From the NCBI GenBank assembly GCA_007131945.1, contig SLPP01000354.1:1-6374 (forward strand): a DNA stretch of 6,374 nt, given 5' to 3'. This DNA is from Paracoccaceae bacterium (GTDB taxonomy: Bacteria; Pseudomonadota; Alphaproteobacteria; Rhodobacterales; Rhodobacteraceae). The notes under the pieces are model-generated. The model did no database searches, was not told the DNA's origin, and saw only the letters and a program-made list of their open reading frames with translations. Position 1 is the stretch's first letter; every line of letters begins with the position of its first letter. The translations under genes and the position numbers were made by a program. Positions 6,119 through 6,374 of this stretch are shown here, piece after piece.

Positions 6119-6374
6119 TCAGCGGCTGGCGAATTCGAAGCGGAACTGGCGCTGCGCGCCCGCCGGCGGCGGCGGGAAGGGCGCGGCGCGGCGGATATGG
6201 TCGAGCGCGGCCTGGTCGAGCGCGGCGCTGCCGGAACTCGTGGCGATGGCGACCGAGGCGAGCGCGCCGCTGTCGGCGATGCTGAAGCTCACCACCGCCA
6301 GCCCGCGTCCCGAAACCCGCGCCCGGCGCGTGCGCTGGAGCTGGCGCAGCACCTCGCCCGGATAGTTCGAGGCC
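6119..6374 (-). CDS. TonB-family protein, C-terminal domain, 5' end outside window
   Basis: Eighty-four C-terminal residues of a TonB/TolA-like energy-transducing protein are visible; the start and the membrane anchor with its proline-rich linker lie beyond the right edge. The fragment opens with NYPGEVLRQLQR, then a strand VVSFSIADSGAL, then VAIATSSGSAALDQAALDHIRRA and PFPPPPAG, and closes with a last strand QFRFEF. This order (YPxxV, V-F-x-I-xxxG, SSG..LD.AAL..I/VRRA.PFPPPP, final beta strand) is the TonB C-terminal fold that contacts the TonB box of outer-membrane receptors. The gene is convergent with usp. Which receptors it serves cannot be told without its neighbours; haem or siderophore uptake loci are common settings for such genes. 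The stop is TGA at 6119-6121. Confidence 0.9.
   Translation of the reverse strand, partial: ASNYPGEVLRQLQRTRRARVSGRGLAVVSFSIADSGALASVAIATSSGSAALDQAALDHIRRAAPFPPPPAGAQRQFRFEFASR

Overview
This window is a high-GC alphaproteobacterial chromosome segment, most likely from the Rhodobacteraceae (Rhodobacter/Paracoccus/roseobacter relatives). That assignment rests on protein character, on the gene order usp <> ccoNOQP-ccoG, and on FNR-type boxes in the divergent promoter region. No species can be named from the sequence alone.

Layout. Positions 1-4887 on the minus strand carry a complete cbb3-type cytochrome c oxidase operon, ccoN (3286-4887), ccoO (2547-3272), ccoQ (2318-2536) and ccoP (1395-2318). 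A 225-bp gap follows, and then the 5' part of ccoG (1-1169, running off the left edge). The four oxidase genes are packed with gaps of 13 and 10 nt and one 1-nt overlap. ccoG stands apart and has its own sigma70-like promoter candidate. Positions 4888-5111 are a 224-bp divergent control region with two FNR-type boxes. On the plus strand, 5112-5951 encodes a tandem-domain universal stress protein. A 167-bp convergent gap (5952-6118) holds two opposing hairpins. The right edge (6119-6374, minus) holds the C-terminal end of a TonB-family protein.

How it works together. CcoN, CcoO and CcoP form the high-affinity terminal oxidase. Electrons pass from c-type cytochromes through the haems of CcoP and CcoO to the haem b3-CuB site of CcoN, and CcoQ is a small membrane subunit. 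CcoG is a ferredoxin-like membrane protein implicated in handling copper for assembly of this oxidase; ccoH, ccoI and ccoS would be expected just beyond the left edge. The two FNR boxes suggest that the oxidase and the stress protein are both switched by oxygen limitation. The boxes are arranged almost symmetrically, each about 41.5 bp upstream of a predicted start site for its own gene.

I found no mobile element, CRISPR array, tRNA, rRNA or clearly novel system. The most informative features are the twin-box divergent promoter, the probable independent promoter of ccoG, and a tonB-family gene downstream of the stress-protein gene.
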